From Lachnospiraceae bacterium (lineage in GTDB: Bacteria > Bacillota > Clostridia > Lachnospirales > Lachnospiraceae), in contig CAJTDX010000002.1 of the NCBI GenBank assembly GCA_910575155.1, forward strand, positions 232,587 to 296,586: a stretch of 64,000 nucleotides of DNA, given 5' to 3'. The translations under genes were made by a program, and so were the position numbers. Numbering within the stretch: the stretch's first letter is position 1; each line of letters starts with the position of its first letter. This document shows, one piece after another, positions 7,887 through 18,243 of this stretch. The notes beneath the pieces are model-generated. The model saw nothing but the letters and a program-made list of their open reading frames with translations, made no database searches and was not told the DNA's origin.

Positions 7887-10800
7887 ATGGAAAAAAAATG
7901 GACCAGACAACAACAGCAGGTGATTGATCTTGGCAACCGGAACCTGCTGGTGTCGGCGGCTGCGGGAAGCGGCAAGACAGCCGTATTGGTGGAACGTATT
8001 ATTCAAAAGATCACAAATACAGAACATCCGGTGGATATTGACCGTCTGCTGATTGTAACCTTTACCAATGCGGCGGCGGCAGAGATGCGGGAGCGGATCG
8101 GCATTGCCCTGGCGGAGGCTTTGGAACAGCGTCCGGACAATATTCATCTGCAGCGGCAGCAGACCTTGTTGCATACGGCGCAGATTACCACCATACATAG
8201 CTTTTGTCTGTACGTAATACGGAATTATTTTCATCGGATTGATCTGGACCCGGAGTTTCGGGTGGCGGAAGAAGGCGAACTGAAGTTAATGCAGAGCGAC
8301 GTGCTCGATCAGGTGCTGGAACAGTATTACCGGGAGGCGAAGCCGGAATTTCTGGCGCTTTCTGAGACGCTTGCCACGGGCAAAACGGACCAGCCGTTCA
8401 AAGAGACGATATTAAAATTGTTTCGTTTTGCCATGAGTTATCCCTGGGTGGAGGAATGGCTTTGGGATTGTAAAAAGCCCTTTCATGTGCAAACCCGGGA
8501 GGAGTTTGACCGTCTTTCCATGACAGAAGAATTGTTAGAATATCTGGGAAATCTTTCGCTGCAGTGGAAAGAACAGATCAAACAGTGCCACAGGCTCAGT
8601 CTGGCAGAGGACGGCCCTTCAGCCTATGCAGAACTTCTGGAACGGGAAACGGCGGCTATGGAAGAAATAGCGGCGAGCCGGACATATCAGGAATATTATG
8701 AGCGTATCCGCGCATGTTCTTTTGCCCGTCTGCCTGCTTTGCGTAAATTTTCCGGAGATCCGGCAAAGAAAGAGCAGGCACAGAAGCTGCGCAATGAGGT
8801 AAAGGCTTCTGTGAAAAAAATGACGGAACAGTTTTTTTTCCAGAGTCCTGAGGATATGAGAAAGGATCTGGAAAAGTGCCGTCCGGCAGCGGATATGCTG
8901 ATTGAGGTCACGCTCGCCTTTATCCGGGCTTTTTCAGAGAAAAAGCGGGAAAAAAATATGCTGGACTTTAATGATCTGGAGCATTTTGCCTTAAAAATCC
9001 TGGTGGATGAAAAGACGCGCGAGCCGAGCCAGACGGCGGAAGAGCTGCGGAACAATTATCAGGAAATTATGATTGATGAATATCAGGATTCCAATTATGT
9101 ACAGGAGACGATCTTGCGGGCAGTGTCGAAGGAAGCACAGCAGGGGCACAACATGTTTATGGTGGGCGATGTGAAGCAGAGTATTTACCGTTTCCGTATG
9201 GCGCGGCCGGAGCTTTTTATGGAGAAATATCATACTTACTGCCAGGAGGACAGTGAGAACCAGCGCATAGATCTGCATAAAAATTTCCGCAGCCGCCGGG
9301 AGGTTTTAGAGACGGTCAATGATATTTTCTATAAAATTATGAATCAGGATATCGGAAATATCACCTATGACGAGCAGGCGGCTCTTTATGCGGGGGCTGT
9401 ATTTCCACAGGGAGAGCCGGGGATGTTTGACACCAGATTTGTGGTGATTGAGCCAAAAGAGGACGACCAAATGACCAAAGTGCAGGAGCTGGAGGCAAAG
9501 GCGGTGGGCAATGAAATTCATGAGCTGATGAAACGCCAGAAGGTGACTGATCAGATGCCTTCCGAAGACGGGGAGGGGAGTCTTCGGCAGGTGCGTTATT
9601 CAGATATTGTGATTTTACTGCGTTCCTTAAGCGGCTGGGCAGATACCTTTGTGAAGGTTCTGGGAGAGATGGGAATTCCCGCCCGTGCGGCGGCTGGTAC
9701 CGGGTATTTTTCTGCATTTGAAGTGCAGACTGCTTTAAATCTCTTGAAAATTGTAGATAATCCCAGGCAGGATATTCCTCTGGCGGCGGTGCTGGCTTCT
9801 CCTGTCGTAGGTCTGACGGGGGAGGAGCTTGCCATTTTAAGGGTTCAGTTTCCGGAAGAAAAGTTTTATCAGGCCGTCATGCATTATCAGGCCAAAGATG
9901 TACCGGATTGTTCCGAAAAATTTCCCGTATTATCTCCAAAATCCAAAGAGAAGCTCCAGAATTTTCTTGAACTTTTACAACGGTTCAGAACAAAGGTCAG
10001 TTATACGCCCATTCACAAGCTCTTATATGAGCTGCTGGAAGAGACGGGGTATCAGGCTTACGTCTATGCGCTTCCGGATGGAGAAGTGAAACGGGCAAAT
10101 CTTCAAATGCTGGTGGAGAAGGCGATTGCCTATGAGGGCACCAGCTATCGGGGCCTGTTTCATTTTATCCGCTATATGGACCAGCTTCAGAAATACGAGG
10201 TGGATTTTCCCCTGGCAGAAGGAGAGGAAGCGGAGGATGCCGTGCGGATTATGAGCATCCATAAGAGCAAGGGCCTGGAATTTCCGGTGGTGTTTGTCTC
10301 TGGACTGGGAAAGATGTTTAACAGCCAGGATCTCAGGGAACGGGTCGTGCTCCATCCGGGGCTTGGGATTGGCATGGATGTCACAGATTTAAAAAGAAGG
10401 CTGAGAACGCCGGGGCTTACCAGGCAGTTTCTGGCGCGAAAAATTGCCATGGAGAATACCGGAGAAGAACTGCGGGTTTTGTATGTGGCGCTGACCCGCG
10501 CCAGAGAGAAATTGATTCTTACAGGTGTTTTGAAAAAGGCGGAGCAGAAATTAGAAGAGCTGGAAACGGAATTTCTGCAGGAATCGCAGCAGTTTCTTTC
10601 ATTCCTGAAACGGCTGAATGCCAGTACGTTTTTACAGTTTCTTTTGATGGCGGCCGCGTCCTATCCCGGAAAATATCCGGTGCAGCTTATCACCCAGTCT
10701 CAGCTTCAGTCGGCCTCTGAGCGGCGTCTTGCCAAAGAGGAGCTGACGAAAATAGAACTGTTTGCGAAACTCAAAACTGCCAGTCCGCAATGGGAACAGA

Positions 10801-11543
10801 GGGTAGGAGAGCGTTTGTCCTATCAATATCCTTATGAGGAGGAGACCGTAATGCGTACCAAGGTATCAGTTTCGGAATTAAAGCATCGCCTGAGCGGCAG
10901 GATGCCGGAAGAGGAACCGATACAGCAATTGGCCTGGAGCGAAGAACAGCGGCAGGAGGCGCAGAGAGAAGAGGCAGCAGGGGAAAAGGAGCGCTATATT
11001 CCGGCGTTTATGGAAGGAATACGGGAAGAAAATATGGGTGCGAAACGGGGAACAGCCATGCACCGTGTGCTGGAATGTTATGATTTTACCCAGGCTTCTG
11101 ACACGCTGAACGGGCAGCTTGCGCTTATGGCGGAGAACAAGAGAATGGAAAAGGAACTTCTAAAGCTGGTAAATGTCAATGCACTGCGAAGATTTCTCGC
11201 AACTCCTCTGAGCCATAGGATGCAAAAAGCTGCGCGGGAAGGGAAACTGTATAAGGAAAAACCGTTTGTTATGGGAAAACCGGCCTGTGAGGTTTTGCAA
11301 GAAAGCGAAAGCCGGGAAATGCTGCTGATTCAGGGAATTGTCGACGTATTTTTTGAGGAGGCGGACGGAATTGTACTGCTGGATTATAAAACAGACCGGG
11401 TACAGACAGGCGCGCAGCTGGCAGAACGCTACCGCGGGCAGATGGAATGGTATCAGGAGGCCGTTGAGCGGGCGCTGAAGAAACCAGTGAAGGAGAAGAT
11501 GTTATATTCCTTTTGTCTGCAGGAAACCGTTCCGGTATCATAA
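7887..11543 (+). CDS. addA: AddAB helicase-nuclease subunit AddA
   Basis: 1218 aa UvrD-like helicase plus nuclease. Motif I is AAAGSGKTAV near residue 25, motif II DEYQDSN near 397, motif III GDVKQSIYRFR, motif V SIHKSKGLEFP and motif VI VALTRAREKL. The C-terminal RecB-type nuclease carries LDYKTDR near 1164 and an upstream AMHRVLE motif. It drives 3'-5' unwinding and, with AddB, degrades DNA ends until Chi. It is the last gene of the addBA pair and converges on the DUF4364 gene; the 86-bp gap shows no clear terminator. Confidence 0.97.
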   Translation: MEKKWTRQQQQVIDLGNRNLLVSAAAGSGKTAVLVERIIQKITNTEHPVDIDRLLIVTFTNAAAAEMRERIGIALAEALEQRPDNIHLQRQQTLLHTAQITTIHSFCLYVIRNYFHRIDLDPEFRVAEEGELKLMQSDVLDQVLEQYYREAKPEFLALSETLATGKTDQPFKETILKLFRFAMSYPWVEEWLWDCKKPFHVQTREEFDRLSMTEELLEYLGNLSLQWKEQIKQCHRLSLAEDGPSAYAELLERETAAMEEIAASRTYQEYYERIRACSFARLPALRKFSGDPAKKEQAQKLRNEVKASVKKMTEQFFFQSPEDMRKDLEKCRPAADMLIEVTLAFIRAFSEKKREKNMLDFNDLEHFALKILVDEKTREPSQTAEELRNNYQEIMIDEYQDSNYVQETILRAVSKEAQQGHNMFMVGDVKQSIYRFRMARPELFMEKYHTYCQEDSENQRIDLHKNFRSRREVLETVNDIFYKIMNQDIGNITYDEQAALYAGAVFPQGEPGMFDTRFVVIEPKEDDQMTKVQELEAKAVGNEIHELMKRQKVTDQMPSEDGEGSLRQVRYSDIVILLRSLSGWADTFVKVLGEMGIPARAAAGTGYFSAFEVQTALNLLKIVDNPRQDIPLAAVLASPVVGLTGEELAILRVQFPEEKFYQAVMHYQAKDVPDCSEKFPVLSPKSKEKLQNFLELLQRFRTKVSYTPIHKLLYELLEETGYQAYVYALPDGEVKRANLQMLVEKAIAYEGTSYRGLFHFIRYMDQLQKYEVDFPLAEGEEAEDAVRIMSIHKSKGLEFPVVFVSGLGKMFNSQDLRERVVLHPGLGIGMDVTDLKRRLRTPGLTRQFLARKIAMENTGEELRVLYVALTRAREKLILTGVLKKAEQKLEELETEFLQESQQFLSFLKRLNASTFLQFLLMAAASYPGKYPVQLITQSQLQSASERRLAKEELTKIELFAKLKTASPQWEQRVGERLSYQYPYEEETVMRTKVSVSELKHRLSGRMPEEEPIQQLAWSEEQRQEAQREEAAGEKERYIPAFMEGIREENMGAKRGTAMHRVLECYDFTQASDTLNGQLALMAENKRMEKELLKLVNVNALRRFLATPLSHRMQKAAREGKLYKEKPFVMGKPACEVLQESESREMLLIQGIVDVFFEEADGIVLLDYKTDRVQTGAQLAERYRGQMEWYQEAVERALKKPVKEKMLYSFCLQETVPVS

Positions 11544-11629
11544 GAACTGTCAATGACGCCGCCGCGCTGCTTCACTCCTTATAATTTTCTGGTTTCAACC
11601 GCCTGTCTGCCGGTATGTTGTGTGTGCTG

Positions 11630-12145
11630 CTATTTCATCAGAAGATCCATCAGGTAAGCATAAACTTCTTCGTTCTGCTTTTGCCAGTTGGCGCAGACGG
11701 CTTCTGCCTGTTCGCGGGTCTTCACGGCGATGGTCAGGTCAATGAGAGAATACTCTTTTTCTTTGATCTGACAGCGCGCGGCAAATTCCTGACCCGTAGT
11801 CTTATAATAATCAGCGATTACAGAGATTTCCTGACGCAGCTCCATATTGTTTTCTGCAAAATAAGAGAGTACGTCCGATTTAATGGCGGGAGAAATTTTA
11901 TCCGGAAAATAGGAGAGCGTTTCTCTTCCGGCCGGGGTGATATAGTAATGCGTATTATTGTGGGTAGATTCGGTGCGCACCAGTTCCGCGCTGATAAGTT
12001 CGCTGATTGCCTGTTGAATGGTAAAATAAGTCGTATATTCTTTTTCCAGCACGAAGTTGGAAATCTGGGTGTTGGTCAGAGGAAAATCCACATGATCCAG
12101 CATATACAGTACAATTAGTTTATATTGCGTCAGGGCTTCTGCCAT
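11630..12145 (-). CDS. DUF4364 family protein, winged-helix-like
   Basis: 171 aa. The N-terminal part (about 5-70) reads as a winged helix: YKLIVLYMLDHV, then LTNTQISNFVL, then a recognition-like helix and wing ending YYITPAGRETL, as in PadR/MarR-like folds. The rest is alpha/beta and matches the DUF4364 pattern common in Clostridia. Regulation of an unknown target is inferred, not shown. It lies 11 bp after the radical SAM gene on the same strand and is the last gene of the minus-strand group. Confidence 0.8.
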   Translation of the reverse strand: MAEALTQYKLIVLYMLDHVDFPLTNTQISNFVLEKEYTTYFTIQQAISELISAELVRTESTHNNTHYYITPAGRETLSYFPDKISPAIKSDVLSYFAENNMELRQEISVIADYYKTTGQEFAARCQIKEKEYSLIDLTIAVKTREQAEAVCANWQKQNEEVYAYLMDLLMK

Positions 12146-12156
12146 GAAATCACTCC

Positions 12157-13158
12157 TTACTCTTCATATTGTGCGGGTGTTTCTTTCCATGTTTTTATTT
12201 GCATAAATTTCTCTGACTTTTCATCATTGGCGTAATATTTTCCCTGCCAGGTATCTCTGAGTTTTAAGGTTTGTTCGATCTGGTTGAGCACGCTGCGTTT
12301 GGCCAGGCTCCAGAGGGGCGCGGTCAGCAGTTCTTTGGGACCGTCCCCGGTAAGGCGGTGAATGGTGATTGTCTGCGGCAGCCGTTCCAGACAGTCCGCG
12401 ATCAAATCGCAGTAAGCGTCCTGCGTCAGAAGAGGGAACGGCTGCTTTTTATAGAAGTCTCCCAGATCTGTGTCAGATAAAATGTGTAGTAACTGCAGTT
12501 TGACGCCAAATACCTGTAAAGCTCCCACATGAGCGACAGTTTCAAGCATCTGTGCTCTGGTTTCGTTGGGAAGTCCCAGAATCACATGTACGATGACCGG
12601 AAGGCGGCGAAGAGTCAATGCATGTACCGCCTGATGAAAACATTCCAGCGTAAAGCCGCTGCGGATAAAACGGCTGGTATCAGGATGAATGGTCTGCAGT
12701 CCCAGCTCCACCCACACCGGTTTGATCTGGTTCAGTTCTGCCAGGAGATTCAGAATATCAAAAGAGAGACAGTCCGGGCGGGTGGCGATGGAAAGAATCA
12801 CCACATCGGGATCCAAAATAGCCTCGGTAAAAATTTTCCGCAGATAATCTACTGGCGCATAGGTGTTGGTATATGCCTGAAAATAAGCGATAAATTTGCG
12901 GCAGTTGCGCTTGGCGCGTATTTGTGCTTTGGCTTCTGAGAGCTGCAAAGAAACAGGCTGGCAGCTTTTTTGAGCAAAATCGCCGCTGCCAGCCTGGCTG
13001 CAGAAAATGCAGCCTCTGCTGCCAAGCGTGCCGTCGCGGTTGGGGCATGTCATGCCGCCGTTTAAAGCCAGGCGGTAAACTTTCTCGCCAAAAGTCTGTT
13101 TTAAGTAGTAATCAAGAGCGTAATATCGTTTTCCATTCCAGAACATGTTATTTTCCAC
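12157..13158 (-). CDS. TIGR01212-family radical SAM protein
   Basis: 333 aa if read from the GTG at 13158. The family signature is clear: CPNRDGTLGSRGCIFC, with Cys at about 38, 50 and 53 coordinating the 4Fe-4S cluster, then SQAGSGDFA. Downstream parts such as ELGLQTIHPDT and HVILGLPNE fit the SAM barrel. This family (YhcC/YtqA) is widespread but its substrate is not established. The start overlaps the 3' end of the malic enzyme gene by 11 bp. An in-frame ATG at 13146 is a strong alternative and would leave no overlap; neither has a good ribosome site, so translation may depend on the upstream gene. Confidence 0.9.
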   Translation of the reverse strand: MENNMFWNGKRYYALDYYLKQTFGEKVYRLALNGGMTCPNRDGTLGSRGCIFCSQAGSGDFAQKSCQPVSLQLSEAKAQIRAKRNCRKFIAYFQAYTNTYAPVDYLRKIFTEAILDPDVVILSIATRPDCLSFDILNLLAELNQIKPVWVELGLQTIHPDTSRFIRSGFTLECFHQAVHALTLRRLPVIVHVILGLPNETRAQMLETVAHVGALQVFGVKLQLLHILSDTDLGDFYKKQPFPLLTQDAYCDLIADCLERLPQTITIHRLTGDGPKELLTAPLWSLAKRSVLNQIEQTLKLRDTWQGKYYANDEKSEKFMQIKTWKETPAQYEE

Positions 13159-14305
13159 AGATATGAGATTTGACGGCGCTGCTTACTGCCGGCGCCACGC
13201 GGGGATCAAAAGCTTCCGGCATAATAAAATCTTCGCTGAGCTGTTCTGGCGGTACCAGTCCGGCAATTGCCTCCGCGGCCGCAAGCTTCATTTCTTCTGT
13301 AATCTGAGCGGCGCGGCCTTCCAGAGCGCCCTTGAAAATGCCTGGGAACGCTACGACGTTATTAATCTGGTTGGGAAAATCGCTTCGTCCGGTTCCAATT
13401 ACTTTTGCCCCGGCAGCTTTGGCGATGTCCGGCATAATTTCGGGGACAGGGTTTGCCATGGCGAATAATATGGCGTCTTTGTTCATGGAAGCCACCATTT
13501 CCGCAGTGACAATATTGGGAGCGGAAACGCCCACAAAAATATCGGCGCCCTGCAAAGCGTCGGCAAGACTGCCGCTTTTCTGTTCCAGATTGGTGATTTC
13601 CGTCATTTTCTGCTGCATCCAGTTCAGATCCGGATAATCTTTGCCGATCATGCCCAGGCGGTCGCACATGGTTACATGGGGAAATCCGTAGGTGAGCAGA
13701 AGCTTTGTGATGGCAATACCGGCGGAACCTGCGCCGTTTACGACAACCCGGCAGTGTTCCTTTTGTTTGCCAGTCACTTTTAAGGCATTAATGATGCCGG
13801 CCAGAACCACGATTGCCGTTCCGTGCTGGTCGTCGTGGAATACAGGGATAGAAAGCGTTTTCTTGAGGCGTTCTTCAATTTCGAAACAGCGGGGAGCGGA
13901 AATATCTTCCAGATTGATGCCGCCGAAACCGGGAGCCAGATAAGTAACGGCTTTGATGATCTCTTCTGTATCCTGAGTGTCCAGACAGATGGGGACGGCA
14001 TTGATCCCGCCAAATTCTTTGAAAAGCACGCATTTTCCCTCCATGACCGGCATGGCGGCGTACGGACCGATATTTCCAAGTCCAAGCACGGCGCTTCCGT
14101 CGGAGACGACGGCTACGGTATTTGCCTTCATGGTGTATACATAGGCGTCTTCGGGATGTTCGGCAATGAGTTTACATGGCTCCGCAACGCCGGGGGTGTA
14201 GGCGATGGACAGGTCTTCCCTGGATGTTACAGGGGCTTTTGCAGTTGTTTCCAGCTTGCCCTGCCATTCTTTATGTAAAAGTACTGCCTGTTCCTGTAAT
14301 GTCAT
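13148..14305 (-). CDS. NAD(P)-dependent malic enzyme
   Basis: 385 aa, the short bacterial form. It catalyses oxidative decarboxylation of malate to pyruvate. Visible features are AYTPGVAEPC near the N-terminus, the metal-binding segment SIPVFHDDQHGTA, the Rossmann motif GAGSAGIAITKLL and ANPVPEI. AAAGGAGTG precedes the ATG at 14305. Its promoter on the minus strand lies 50-80 bp upstream, back to back with that of rho. Whether NAD or NADP is preferred cannot be judged from these motifs. Confidence 0.95.
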   Translation of the reverse strand: MTLQEQAVLLHKEWQGKLETTAKAPVTSREDLSIAYTPGVAEPCKLIAEHPEDAYVYTMKANTVAVVSDGSAVLGLGNIGPYAAMPVMEGKCVLFKEFGGINAVPICLDTQDTEEIIKAVTYLAPGFGGINLEDISAPRCFEIEERLKKTLSIPVFHDDQHGTAIVVLAGIINALKVTGKQKEHCRVVVNGAGSAGIAITKLLLTYGFPHVTMCDRLGMIGKDYPDLNWMQQKMTEITNLEQKSGSLADALQGADIFVGVSAPNIVTAEMVASMNKDAILFAMANPVPEIMPDIAKAAGAKVIGTGRSDFPNQINNVVAFPGIFKGALEGRAAQITEEMKLAAAEAIAGLVPPEQLSEDFIMPEAFDPRVAPAVSSAVKSHICGK

Positions 14306-14353
14306 TTGAGTTCACTCCTTTGTGTTGTTTAAATATTCAGAAAGATTCGATTA

Positions 14354-14382
14354 ATCATAGCATGAAAAAAAATGTAAATCAA
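14354..14382 (-). promoter_or_regulatory. Sigma-A-type promoter of the malic enzyme gene
   Basis: On the minus strand TTGATT (14382-14377) is followed after 17 bp by TATGAT (14359-14354) with TGC just upstream, an extended -10. Confidence 0.6.
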
Positions 14383-14393
14383 GAAAAATGGAC

Positions 14394-14422
14394 TTTCTAT
14401 TTATAAAAAGATAGTGTATAAT
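14394..14422 (+). promoter_or_regulatory. Probable promoter of rho
   Basis: TATAAT at 14417-14422 is a consensus -10. The -35 at optimum spacing (TTTCTA, 14394-14399) is weak. The start lies about 75 nt upstream of the rho ATG. Confidence 0.45.
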
Positions 14423-14501
14423 AGATTCATTACATTATGAAATCAGTCATGGTCAACTCTGACATAGATTCCCATATCATAGCGGTTAAAAGGAGAAATA
14501 T

Positions 14502-16001
14502 ATGAGAGAAAAGTATGAAAGTTTATCTGTAGTAGTATTGCGGGATGTGGCTAAATCCAGAGGATTGAAGCATCTTTCAGGACTCAAAAAAAGTGAACTG
14601 GTAGATTTAATGCTGAAAGAGGATGAGAAGGCTGCCAGAGAAGAAGAGAAGACTCCCGGTATGGCCGCAGAGGAAGAGGATACGCAGCAGGCGGAAGAAG
14701 AGAGGGAAGAAAAGGGAAAACAGGAAGGAAAAAATTCTTCCCAGTATGACAGCCATAACGAACGTGGGGAAAGAAATGCCAGAAATGAACGCCTGGAACG
14801 AAGTGAACGGCAGGAACGGAAATCTGCCAGGATTATTACAGCAGACGGTATTGAAATTGATAATCCTGAGCTGGACAGCGGAATCAGCGCCCATGGAATT
14901 TTGGAGGTTATGCCGGACGGATATGGATTTATCCGATGTGAGAATTATCTGCCAGGCGAACACGATGTCTATGTTTCTCCGTCTCAGATTCGAAAATTTG
15001 GTCTTAAGACGGGCGATATTATCAATGGAAATACCAGGGTGAAAACCCAGCAGGAGAAGTTCAGCGCACTGTTATATATCCGCAGCATCAACGGCTGTCA
15101 TCCCTCGGAAATCTTAAGGCGTCCGAATTTTGAAGATTTAACGCCGATTTTTCCCAATGAACGGATTCGTCTGGAAACGGACCGGGGAGCGGTTCCAATG
15201 CGCATTATGGACGTAGTGTCTCCCATTGGCAAGGGGCAGCGCGGCATGATTGTCTCCCCGCCCAAGGCAGGAAAGACAACCCTGTTAAAGCAGGTGGCCA
15301 GGGCAGTGACCAGAAATCATCCGGATATGCATCTGATTATTCTGCTGATTGACGAGCGTCCGGAAGAAGTCACAGATATCAAAGAGGCGATTGAGGGGAA
15401 AAATGTGGAGGTAATTTACTCTACGTTTGACGAGCTTCCGGAGCATCATAAGCGTGTGTCAGAGATGGTGATTGAGCGTGCAAGACGTCTTGTGGAACAT
15501 GGAAAGGACGTCATGATTCTCTTAGACAGCATCACCCGTCTGGCAAGGGCGTATAATCTGATTGTGCCCCCCAGCGGAAGGACGCTTTCCGGCGGTATCG
15601 ATCCGGCGGCCTTGCATATGCCCAAACGGTTTTTCGGCGCTGCCCGCAATATGCGCGAAGGGGGAAGCATTACGATTCTGGCGACGGCTCTTGTGGATAC
15701 CGGAAGCCGTATGGACGATGTGGTTTACGAGGAATTTAAAGGTACGGGCAATATGGAACTGATCCTGGACCGTAAGCTGTCGGAACGCCGGATTTTTCCT
15801 GCGGTGGATATTATAAAATCCGGAACCAGGAGAGAGGATCTGCTGCTGAGCCGCGAGGAGCAGGAGGCAGTGGAAGTGATGCGTCGGGCCGTCAATGGAA
15901 TGAAGCCCGACGAAGCGGTGGAGAGTATTTTGAATTTGTTTGTACGTACCAGCCATAACCGCGAGTTCTGCCAGATGGTAAAAAAGACCAAACTTTTGTG
16001 A
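14502..16001 (+). CDS. rho: Transcription termination factor Rho
   Basis: 499 aa RNA-dependent ATPase hexamer. Rho_N (about 5-40) contains [22 protein letters not shown] charged Glu/Arg/Asn-rich insert (about 45-110) precedes the cold-shock RNA-binding domain ([20 protein letters not shown]), and the ATPase core carries Walker [13 protein letters not shown] near 251 and the Q-loop/R-loop region with [20 protein letters not shown]. The N-terminal insert is common in Clostridia and Actinobacteria and is probably disordered. AAAAGGAG precedes the ATG. It is divergent from malic enzyme and upstream of rpmE, a usual Firmicutes order. Confidence 0.97.
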   Translation: MREKYESLSVVVLRDVAKSRGLKHLSGLKKSELVDLMLKEDEKAAREEEKTPGMAAEEEDTQQAEEEREEKGKQEGKNSSQYDSHNERGERNARNERLERSERQERKSARIITADGIEIDNPELDSGISAHGILEVMPDGYGFIRCENYLPGEHDVYVSPSQIRKFGLKTGDIINGNTRVKTQQEKFSALLYIRSINGCHPSEILRRPNFEDLTPIFPNERIRLETDRGAVPMRIMDVVSPIGKGQRGMIVSPPKAGKTTLLKQVARAVTRNHPDMHLIILLIDERPEEVTDIKEAIEGKNVEVIYSTFDELPEHHKRVSEMVIERARRLVEHGKDVMILLDSITRLARAYNLIVPPSGRTLSGGIDPAALHMPKRFFGAARNMREGGSITILATALVDTGSRMDDVVYEEFKGTGNMELILDRKLSERRIFPAVDIIKSGTRREDLLLSREEQEAVEVMRRAVNGMKPDEAVESILNLFVRTSHNREFCQMVKKTKLL

Positions 16002-16054
16002 TGCGGCGGCTGAATGCCAAAAAGGATTTGTCTGTAAATATTTTATAAAAGAAC

Positions 16055-16083
16055 TTGCATATAAATAAAATCTATGCTACAAT
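16055..16083 (+). promoter_or_regulatory. Promoter of rpmE
   Basis: TTGCAT at 16055-16060, a 17-bp spacer and TACAAT at 16078-16083 with TGC immediately upstream form a strong extended -10 promoter. It lies in the gap after rho. Confidence 0.7.
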
Positions 16084-16164
16084 AATAGAGCTGTTGCGCA
16101 GGCAATAGTACAAGCAGAAAATCAGGTTAACAATTTTGAAATATAGAATGAAGAGGTGAAAAAT

Positions 16165-16371
16165 ATGAGAGAAGGAATCCATCCGAATTATCATCAGGCG
16201 ACGGTAACTTGCAACTGTGGAAATACTTTTGTAACAGGTTCTACCAAGGAAGATATCCACGTTGAAATCTGTTCTAAATGTCATCCGTTCTATACTGGAC
16301 AGCAGAAGGCTGCTCAGGCTCGCGGACGTATTGACAAGTTCAACAGAAAGTATGGCATGAACAATCAGTAA
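16165..16371 (+). CDS. rpmE: 50S ribosomal protein L31, zinc-binding type
   Basis: 68 aa. [16 protein letters not shown] and [13 protein letters not shown] identify L31. The Cys pattern CNC plus CSKC is the zinc-containing form rather than the Cys-free RpmE2/YtiA form used in zinc starvation. The ATG at 16165 is chosen over a GTG at 16156 because GAAGAGGTG ends just before it. It has its own promoter upstream and terminator downstream. Confidence 0.97.
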   Translation: MREGIHPNYHQATVTCNCGNTFVTGSTKEDIHVEICSKCHPFYTGQQKAAQARGRIDKFNRKYGMNNQ

Positions 16372-16393
16372 GAGGGTTACGTTCAACCAAAGG

Positions 16394-16432
16394 GAGGATG
16401 TCTTTTCAGTCGGCATCCTCTATTTTATTTGT
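16394..16432 (+). terminator. Intrinsic terminator of rpmE
   Basis: GAGGATGTC (16394-16402) pairs with GGCATCCTC (16412-16420), including one G-U pair, with a 9-nt loop and a following TATTTTATTTG tract. Confidence 0.85.
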
Positions 16433-16451
16433 TCATAAAGGAGTGAAAAAC

Positions 16452-17396
16452 GTGGCTTATTCCGGAATCGGCGGGCAGGCTGTCATAGAGGGCGTGATGA
16501 TGAAGCATAAAGATACGTATGCCGTGGCAGTGCGCAAACCAGATCATGAAATAATTGTAGAGAAAAAGCAATATCATGGAATATGTAAAAATGAGGTTTT
16601 GCGTAACATGATATTTATTCGTGGAATCATCAGTTTTATTGAATCCATGGTGCTGGGTATGTCCACGCTGACATATTCTGCTTCCTTTTTTGAGGAAGAA
16701 GATAAGAAAAAAGATACTTCTGCCAAAGATGCGTGTTCTTCCGGGGAACGGCGTAAAAAGAGGGAAAATATAGAGATGGGGCTGACAATTGCGCTCTCTG
16801 TTGTACTTGCAGCAGCAATTTTTATGGTACTTCCCTTTTACGTATCTTTAATTTTCCAGAACTTTGTTTCCTCAAAGACTTTGGTGATTCTCATTGAGGG
16901 AGCGTTGCGGATTCTGATATTTTTTGCTTATATTCTTCTGATTTCTCAGATGGAGGACATCCGGCGGGTATTTATGTATCACGGCGCGGAGCATAAGTGC
17001 ATCAACTGTCTGGAGCACGGCCTGGAGCTGACAGTGGAAAATGTAAGGAAGAGTTCCAGAGAACATAAACGCTGCGGAACCAGTTTTCTGTTTTTCGTGG
17101 TGATTATTTCAATTATTGCAACGATGTTTATACGCGCAGATTCCAGGATGGTGCGGCTTTTGCTCAGGATCGCGATCATTCCTCTTGTCGCAGGAATTTC
17201 TTATGAGTTTATCCGTCTTGCAGGAAGAAGTGAACAAAGGCTGGTCAATTTGCTAAGCAAACCAGGATTGTGGATGCAGAAATTGACGACCAGAGAGCCG
17301 GATGAGGAGATGATTGAAGTTGGCATTGCTTCTGTGGAGGCAGTCTTTGACTGGAGAAGTTATGTGGAAACGATAAGAAAGGGAGAGGAGTCATGA
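16452..17396 (+). CDS. DUF1385 family membrane protein
   Basis: 314 aa from a GTG at 16452 with AAAGGAG 8 nt upstream. An earlier in-frame ATG at 16398 lies inside the rpmE terminator and is rejected. The N-terminus GIGGQAVIEGVMM is the family hallmark. Hydrophobic segments lie at about 110-130, 145-170, 210-230 and 240-260. The motif YHGAEHK, between membrane segments, is the other conserved block. The function is unknown. It is nearly always next to prmC and prfA in Clostridia, as here, where it overlaps prmC by 4 bp. Confidence 0.93.
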   Translation: MAYSGIGGQAVIEGVMMKHKDTYAVAVRKPDHEIIVEKKQYHGICKNEVLRNMIFIRGIISFIESMVLGMSTLTYSASFFEEEDKKKDTSAKDACSSGERRKKRENIEMGLTIALSVVLAAAIFMVLPFYVSLIFQNFVSSKTLVILIEGALRILIFFAYILLISQMEDIRRVFMYHGAEHKCINCLEHGLELTVENVRKSSREHKRCGTSFLFFVVIISIIATMFIRADSRMVRLLLRIAIIPLVAGISYEFIRLAGRSEQRLVNLLSKPGLWMQKLTTREPDEEMIEVGIASVEAVFDWRSYVETIRKGEES

Positions 17397-18229
17397 CGTT
17401 TAAGAGGGCATGGAGCTATGGAACAGAAATGCTGCGGAATGCCGGGATTTTGGAACATGAGCTTGACGCCTGGTATCTTTTGGAGTATATCTTTAAAATA
17501 GACAGGAGCTGGTATTATCTGCATTATGCGGAAGAGATGCAGGAGGAAAAATTTCAGGAATATGAGCTGCTGTTAAAGAAACGCTGCGAACGTGTTCCTT
17601 TACAATATATTACTGGAAGCCAGGAATTTATGGGGCTGAATTTCAAAGTAAATTCCTATGTGCTGATTCCGCGTCAGGATACGGAAACATTGGTGGAAGA
17701 GGCTTTAAAAAGGCTGGAGCCAGATATGGAAGTGTTAGATCTGTGTACTGGTTCGGGGTGTGTGATGATCAGTATTATGAAACAGAAGAAAGTAACAGGA
17801 ACGGCAAGCGATATATCAAAACAGGCGCTTCTGGTCGCAAAAGAGAATGCCAGAAAAAATCAGGTGGAGATTAATCTGGTGCGCAGCGATCTGTTTCAGA
17901 ATATTACAGGAACGTATGACATGATCGTGGCAAATCCCCCTTATATTCCGACGGAGGCAATCGGGAAATTGATGCCGGAGGTCAGAAATTTTGAGCCGGT
18001 AGAGGCGTTAGACGGTAAAGAAGACGGAATGTATTTTTATCATAAAATTATCGGGGACAGCCGCAGATATCTGAAGTCCAATGGATATCTGTGTCTGGAA
18101 ATCGGACATGACCAGGGCGGAAGAGTGGCTTTCCTTATGGAAGAAAACGGTTACAGGAATGTGAAAGTGGTAAAGGATCTTGCCGGAAATAACAGGGTAG
18201 TCTGTGGGAATCTGCCAGCGGTAAAATAG
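17393..18229 (+). CDS. prmC: Release factor N5-glutamine methyltransferase
   Basis: 278 aa class I SAM methyltransferase. The N-terminal helical domain is followed by [14 protein letters not shown] (SAM motif I) and the catalytic NPPYIP. It methylates the Gln of the GGQ motif in RF1 and RF2. ATGA overlap with the DUF1385 gene and a 14-bp gap to prfA show one translation-related operon in which the enzyme sits next to its substrate. Confidence 0.97.
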   Translation: MTFKRAWSYGTEMLRNAGILEHELDAWYLLEYIFKIDRSWYYLHYAEEMQEEKFQEYELLLKKRCERVPLQYITGSQEFMGLNFKVNSYVLIPRQDTETLVEEALKRLEPDMEVLDLCTGSGCVMISIMKQKKVTGTASDISKQALLVAKENARKNQVEINLVRSDLFQNITGTYDMIVANPPYIPTEAIGKLMPEVRNFEPVEALDGKEDGMYFYHKIIGDSRRYLKSNGYLCLEIGHDQGGRVAFLMEENGYRNVKVVKDLAGNNRVVCGNLPAVK

Positions 18230-18243
18230 AAAGGAAGAGATAT